Part shown: one piece after another, positions 58,981 through 64,000 of the stretch
Numbering within the stretch: the stretch's first letter is position 1
How the letters are laid out: every line of letters starts with the position of its first letter
Origin: Liolophura sinensis
Lineage: Eukaryota; Mollusca; Polyplacophora; Chitonida; Chitonidae
Reading direction: 5' to 3'
Assembly: GCF_032854445.1 (NCBI RefSeq)
Contig: NC_088300.1
Coordinates: 63,960,984 to 64,024,983, forward strand
Length of the DNA stretch: 64,000 nucleotides
Program-made: the position numbers and the translations under genes
Notes under the pieces: model-generated
Databases searched by the model: none
What the model was told of the DNA's origin: nothing
The model's input: the letters and a program-made list of their open reading frames with translations, nothing else

Positions 58981-59178
58981 CTTTGAACAAATATATGTAT
59001 GCTTAGTTATTTTTTCCACGTAGAGATGGGAATGTGGACGGCGACACAAGGCTATCCAGCGCAGGCATTTTTGCAGGTCAGACTTTGGCTTCGGGAAAGG
59101 AATAAATTTAGCTCCTCCTAACTTTTCCGGGTACCTGCTATCAGATTTGCAAGTCCCATATGAACAATGCTTCACCAT
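58981..59178 (-). other. THAP zinc-finger exon
   Basis: 66 codons from ATG to donor. The C2CH ligands are C5 and C10 and the C of TYICSK, with the H at the start of the next exon; W41 and PFP lie where the THAP consensus has them. A 42-codon upstream extension in frame is probably untranslated. Confidence 0.85.
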
Positions 59179-59461
59179 TTTCACAAGAGGCAAACATTCA
59201 GACAGTATATAGGATGTCTTGAGGCTGAGTTTACTTAGACTTCTGCAACCAGTTTCACGCGTCATGTAGTACTGTAACAGCCATGTTGTCGGAGTTTTGT
59301 CCAACCTGTGGGCGGAGCTAAAGGGGTGAACGCGTTGTGCAATTTGATTGGCTTATCGTCCGTCAATCATATCGCGAATGGATCGGTGTATTGCAATTAT
59401 GCGATCCCGTTCAGATTTATGGATGTGGGAAACCCTGAAGTGCAAAGCAGAATCAAGCGCC

Positions 59462-59585
59462 TCTTACTCAAAAATATTTCCCTTATCCGACAGAGGCCAC
59501 CATTATGGTGTGAGCAAACGGGGTAGACCCCAAGGAAACTCACAACCATCCGCAGGTTGATGACAGATCTTCCCAGTGAGATTCA
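59462..59585 (-). repeat. SINE family A, diverged
   Basis: TACTCAAAAATATTTCCCTTAT, CCACCATTATGGTGTGAGC and CACAACCATCCGCAGGTTGA; both ends are missing. Confidence 0.8.
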
Positions 59586-60300
59586 AATCATTTCTGAACC
59601 CCGTGCTTACAGCTTAGCCAGACTTCATAATTTTGCTGGCAAATGTTTTCCATATTATTTTGGTAGTAGCAACTTTCCAGTCCCTTACTTATCCCGGTGG
59701 ATTTTTTTTTAGGCCAACATTTTAGTAAGCCAACAATTCATTAAAAAATCTTCATTTTGTAGAACGCGAAATATCCACGATGGTAATGAAAGTAAAACGT
59801 CAATTTCATTTTGAATAGTCTGGACGCATGCAATAGTCTGCTATAAGCGTTTCTTTTGTACAACTAGAGAGAAATAGAAGGTTACCAGAGTAGCGTGTAA
59901 CTCAATACTTCCCTTCGATTCTTGGTTAACATGTTATAATCAAATTTCTTGACAGTGGGTTTTTCAATACGGATAAATGGAATGGCCAACGACTGTTCTC
60001 AGCATAATGTAGGCCTAGTTCCGCCTCGAGGCAGACACCGGTTAGGCGACATGAGGCAAATGGATGACGCAAGACGGGGAGAAAAGCGGTTTGTCTTCAG
60101 CCATCAGTAATATCTCACAGTTGTTGGTGACAACGTCTGGCCTGTGGTACATTACACGCTGCTTTATACATGAATAAATGACAGCTGTGTCTACCAGGTG
60201 GGCGATGAGAGGACAACAGCGTGAACGATACGAAAGTCAAGGACGGCATCTGTACAGACATATTGTCGATAAACCTTCTAATTGGTGTAAATCTAGTGAG
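59586..60300. other. No gene seen
   Basis: Unique-looking AT-rich sequence with no supported feature. Confidence 0.5.
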
Positions 60301-60304
60301 CATT

Positions 60305-60500
60305 CACAATCTATAGGCGTCGAAACAAATATTCCTATACCAGCGGTCAACCATAATGAATGCCGAGTTTCAAAATCACCTTTGGACACAAACAACCACA
60401 GAGTTAAAGTTTATAAATTAAAGAAATTTATAAAGACGAATTCAAGTAAATAGAAGCAGTGAACAGTTTTCAATGGTATCAGAAAGGCCCAAGACACATA
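60305..60500 (-). repeat. Block M repeat
   Basis: GGCGTCGAAACAAATATTCC, ACCAGCGGTCAACCATAATG and AGAAGCAGTGAACAGTTTTC read as the reverse of block M. Confidence 0.75.
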
Positions 60501-60589
60501 AGTCGCTATTACTCACCATTTATGATTTTATTCCTACGAAAACAATATATATCTCAAGACGTTTAGACACGGCGCAATGGAAAAAGACG

Positions 60590-60885
60590 TGTTGGTTTTA
60601 CTGAAATGGGCTTTGATATTTATATCGGCGTTTACTTTCTCCCGTAGATATTTACATCGCTTCGTTGTATTTGTGAATCTATCACATAGCTCAAACTTTG
60701 AGTATGATACCATTTTATCTGGGTCAACTATCGCCCCAAACCTATGACTTGACTTGGACATAGTTCCGTTGTAGTCCTGAACCCGTGGTAAGAATCTGTG
60801 GTTTAGAACCTGTTGTACCATTGCAGCTGGATCCTTCTGAACAGGATACCCATGCTTCTGTAGGGTACCTTGGAGGCATTTAGCT
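60590..60885 (-). CDS. Module D open frame, possible exon (about 98 residues)
   Basis: After the acceptor-like ATCAAAACAG the minus strand reads EAKCLQGTLQKHGYPVQKDP, continues VLNHRFLPRVQDYNGT, SSHRFGAIVDPDKMVSYSKF and KRCKYLREKVNADINI, with no stop until about 60534. The composition looks like a folded protein rather than random DNA. A diverged copy at 62930-63330 keeps YRFGA, a VQFSRF stretch and GEKVNIQANIS, but with stops. The family is not recognised. A downstream donor is not obvious. Confidence 0.45.
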
Positions 60886-61280
60886 TCCTGTTTTGATCAT
60901 GGTATATACCGGAAAAGGAATTGTAAGATACAGCCGCTCCCCTCCCATTGATTTCTCTCCGTATTTATGAAAGTTGTACACCTAGTGATAATAATATCAT
61001 CATTAAATGGAGAAATGCGAAACACCGAGCCTTTTATGCCAGAGCAGCAATATTTGGAAACAACATAGCCGAGAAATATTAAAAGTATTCAGTTTTATTC
61101 GCTTCAAATTCTAAAACATTGGGGCCAGGCCTCCGGTATGCTTAATCTATCATTTTAACATACCTCCAAAAGTGTTAGCATCAGGAAAGCTACAAAAGTG
61201 CGTTCAAACTGAACATCTGCCGTCCACGTTATGAACGCTCGTACAGATCCATTTCGTTAATTAAATAGGGGCGTTACGTC

Positions 61281-61484
61281 GTGCTGCCAGAACGTCTGTT
61301 TCCTCAGAATTTTATCTTTTTGACATTTTTTCAAATTGAAGCAGGCGTTTCCAGTGTAAAGACAGCAGGAGATGTTTTTGCATTTTCATATTCGAACTGT
61401 ACTTTTTACATTAAACCTGACATCTCGTCCAAGTATTACGACATCTTCTGTGACAACTGCTCCTGTGGGTTCAGTTTGATTTGA
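61281..61484 (+). other. Hypothetical open frame with Cys pair
   Basis: After the acceptor-like AATTGAAGCAG the frame reads GVSSVKTAGDV...CTFYIKPD...CDNCSCGF and stops. It lies where module Z would be expected after a block M copy, but I cannot show homology. Confidence 0.2.
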
Positions 61485-61799
61485 AACCGACGACATGCAT
61501 GTGACGACATGTTATTCCTTGCCTGTCTGTCCTATGCTAACGACAGGTGTGTTAAAATCTTTGTCAAGTGTAAACTTCCAGACACACAAATAAGTAAAGA
61601 AGACAGGCACTACACCCTGTGCTCAGCCACACCCGTTCCATTGGCATGAACTGGCCCAAAACAATAAGAGCACAATCACAGACACCTTCATACAACAAAA
61701 AGCGGAGAGCGAATGTCTTTTTCTTTTTATCTACTACTCAGAAGGCCCTATTATGTTAGAATACAAATCACATGTAGCTTACCATGTTGAAACAACCTT

Positions 61800-62005
61800 G
61801 ATAACACACAGCAGATTGCGGTTGTTTGAATGCGTCGTACACCATCCATCAACCAAACGTTCCAGGTCATTTAATTGCATGGTCAATTCCCAAAACAACA
61901 TTTAACAAAAACTACCAAAATACGAAGTATGAAATTAAGACAGAACCCTCGAAGAGAAGCAGTTTTCAATGATATTTGAAAGACGCAAGGTACATGTATG
62001 TTCTA
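61800..62005 (-). repeat. Block M repeat
   Basis: CCATCCATCAACCAAACGTTC, GGTCAATTCCCAAAACAACATT and AGAGAAGCAGTTTTCAATGAT read as the reverse of block M. Confidence 0.75.
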
Positions 62006-62031
62006 GGCGATCAAGGCTGTGCGTTATCTAG

Positions 62032-62483
62032 ATGATTTCAACATGGCAAGCTACGTTTTATTTTTTAAGCTCAATGCCGGAAGTGTCACTATTAAACTCA
62101 ACATACAACATGTGCCTACTAAATCTGCTGGAAAAAGCAACAAACTTCACCCCGGAGCCCATGAAAGTGCTTCGGTTTGAACAAAAACACCAATTATGGT
62201 TTCCCATAATTCCTCAGTGTCGCGATGTTCTATGCTTTTATGGTTACATTTTCTCCGGTTGCCACTCAGACCAAAGGACGCGCCGACGCGCATACTTCTA
62301 CATGATGGAGTGTCGCTATGGAGTCAACTAGGATATATTTATCTTGAACAGTTCTTGGATCTTTCACAAAAAATATATTTACCTAAAGCTGACGACGAGA
62401 CCAAAAGACGTCTCTCGTCGGCCTTGTTCCTTTTCATGGCTATGGTTTCTTTGATAGTCACGCTCTTGCTTTGTGGATACTAG
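62032..62483 (+). other. Two overlapping hypothetical open frames
   Basis: One frame (62032-62331) has FYGYIFSGCHSDQRTRRRAY, loosely like the FFGPIAVGESGYNTRR core of module Z and in the same place after block M. The other (62196-62483) ends in a hydrophobic SSALFLFMAMVSLIVTLLL stretch that could span a membrane. A frameshifted member of the Z family is possible but unproven. Confidence 0.25.
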
Positions 62484-62929
62484 AAATGAGGTTTGGGGCA
62501 CTATAATGTATATCAATCCATCGACCTCCACGAGCCGTTCATTGATTAATGATTTGTTTAATGGCAAAACTGATCAAAGACTCACAAATGGGAACTTATC
62601 AGCATCAGCCGCCAATCACATCGGCCAATTCTGAATGTTGTGGAAGAAGCAATATAAGACGCATTACACATTTTCCACAGATGTACTACTGTGTGTTTGT
62701 GCAAGGATATTGACACAGAGGATTTGTTGTTGGTTTGTTGCTTATTAATTATTGTTTGTAACAGGGCAAATGCTATATAAAATCACCACGGGCACGAATC
62801 AAGCGCTTAAATATGGTACGGTCGAAAGACACTAGACGTGTTTTTATATTGATATTTTATTGACATAAATCGTTTGTAGAAGGCGGTACATGTTTCAAGT
62901 TCCATTTAACTTCTGGCAACTGATCAAAT

Positions 62930-63330
62930 GTTTTGATGCTGATATATTTGCTTGTATATTGACTTTCTCCCCTGAAGGTGGTCACCATCTATCCTTGTAT
63001 TTACAAACCTGATATTCCCAAACTTTACAACCTGATATTCCGAAACGTGAGAATTGTACTATTGTATCTGGATAACCTGTAGCCCCAAACCTATAACCTT
63101 ACATGGACATTATATTGTCTAACCTGTGGTCTCCGGCCTGTGGTCTCACTGTAATTGGTACATGTAACATTTCCCCTCGAGCCCTGATATCCATATTTCA
63201 TTATGGTGCCATTGTATTTCAAACTGTTCCCTGGTATCGCCTCATCCCGACCTCAAACTCTGCCTCTAAGGCATTTAACTTCCTGCTTTCATCACAATAT
63301 GTATAAAACGGACCGGAAAAGGACATTTTA
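62930..63330 (-). pseudogene. Module D, second copy (decayed)
   Basis: It aligns with 60590-60950 over GACTTTCTCCC, CCCCAAACCTAT, GACATGGACAT-like text, AGGCATTTAACTTCCTG and ACCGGAAAAGGA. Stops and indels break the frame seen in copy 1. Confidence 0.6.
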
Positions 63331-63399
63331 GCATATCGCCACTTCCTAGGTACTGTTTTCTCTTCCCATTTGGTTAATAATTCCGGTTGTGTTATTCTG

Positions 63400-64000
63400 A
63401 CTGTTTATTTAGTCCGAATGTACTTGCAGGGAGTTTTTGTATATGCTATTGCTGAACTGTCGTGAAATGCATCCACTGGCGGAACAAATATGGATTTAGG
63501 CCTACATGTTAAATTCTATCATCTGATAAATAATGTATATCTTATCTTATGGCACGGCCTGGTTTATATCGTACAACACTGAACTGTCAGGCGCAAGTCA
63601 TTTATCTGGGCGACTTTAACAGATTACGTATTTAATGGTCAGTATTTTCAAATCAGCTTTTCTATTTCAGAAAATAGTGATGGAGTCTTTCAACAGACAC
63701 TCGGTTTTGTGAGGATCTAATAGTCAAAGTAATTGTTTGGAAGTATATAAAAGGACGGCAATTAGTCGATATACAGAATTGCTTAGTTGTTAATGGGCTT
63801 TACTTCGGTGAGTCTTTTTAAACACATTGGAAATAATGTTTTGAAAGTGCAGAATGAAACCATAAAATGGAATATGCACGAAAGTCTCAGAGGTCGTTAA
63901 AACTGTACATTCAATAAAGCCAAACAGAGACCGGAGCCCAGGGCTTTCTATTTTCCTTACCTTAATCACTGTAGTATGGAATAAATGCATTAAATAAATC
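63400..64000. other. No gene seen
   Basis: No repeat or coding feature could be supported up to the end of the window. Confidence 0.5.

Larger units (their letters stand above)
55259..59178. mobile_element. ISL2EU-like DNA transposon, damaged
   Basis: A minus-strand THAP/DDE transposase and a plus-strand SWIM-finger protein are arranged tail to tail. This pair resembles ISL2EU elements, a lineage near PIF/Harbinger that carries a second nuclease-related protein. The YqaJ-type nuclease expected after the SWIM part was not found, and terminal repeats were not located. The left end may lie in the gap. Confidence 0.6.
56614..59178 (-). pseudogene. THAP / DDE transposase, frameshifted
   Basis: Exon 1 (59178-58981) codes a THAP zinc finger: MVKHCSYGTC with C-x4-C, WIALCRRP and TYICSK before a gtaaga donor. 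Exon 2 (58325-58195) supplies the closing HF, then GPNEEYPDPNDA. The main exon (about 57702-56614) codes a coiled-coil-like RIRQLEEENNKLIRD, then FKFYTGLTYPDF, a helix-turn-helix (LAFRFNVKVPTVSTVL) and a DDE_4-type catalytic core with LAILDCTE (D), DALMADKGF (D) and RIHVERAINK (E). At 57466-57470 the frame ends in TGA overlapping the ATG of the following 284-residue frame, so one base is gained or two lost. The exon 2/3 junction is also out of phase. The catalytic triad is intact. Such proteins bind their element's ends and cut and paste it in the nucleus. Confidence 0.8.

Noticed and set aside
61281-61484. A cysteine-knot-like protein
   Set aside because: Only a short frame with CDNCSC near the end, without other family marks.

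Overview
The window is metazoan nuclear DNA: AT-rich, with long introns bounded by GT/AG, dense tRNA-derived SINEs and a 200-base assembly gap (55059-55258). The SINE types, including a conserved core ending in TTCTTGAGTACGGCGTAAAA, and the generally lophotrochozoan look suggest a mollusc or a related marine invertebrate; this is inference, as no marker gene fixes the species.

The left end (about 2.8-9.8 kb, + strand) holds the only convincing intact host gene. Seven coding exons with matching splice phases make about 862 residues: an N-terminal PH domain, a long disordered proline/serine-rich middle coded by one 1.7 kb exon, and two C-terminal PDZ domains. The layout is that of a membrane-recruited signalling scaffold. 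I do not recognise a named orthologue.

From about 10 to 21 kb there is no supported gene. This part holds SINEs, a degenerate 34-bp minisatellite, tandem copies of a roughly 300-bp dispersed repeat (block M), and a 536-bp MITE with a TTA target duplication.

From about 21 to 45 kb, and again at 60-63 kb, the sequence is a patchwork of locally repeated low-copy modules. A 2-3 kb unit recurs at about 21.4, 23.9, 29.7 and 33.0 kb in one orientation. Other modules (called Y, Z, R', M and D here) recur two to eight times. Several contain short open frames that are more alike as protein than as DNA between copies, so this may be a decayed or fast-evolving multi-exon gene family, or a large low-copy transposon. 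No family could be recognised.

From 46 to 55 kb there is a TATG microsatellite, a kilobase-long 74-bp minisatellite (49.8-50.8 kb), short tandem duplications and more SINEs. From 55.3 to 59.2 kb lies a damaged DNA transposon resembling the ISL2EU / PIF-Harbinger-like group: a minus-strand THAP plus DDE transposase facing a plus-strand SWIM-finger partner gene, both with frameshifts. The last 4.8 kb holds the D and M modules and no certain gene.
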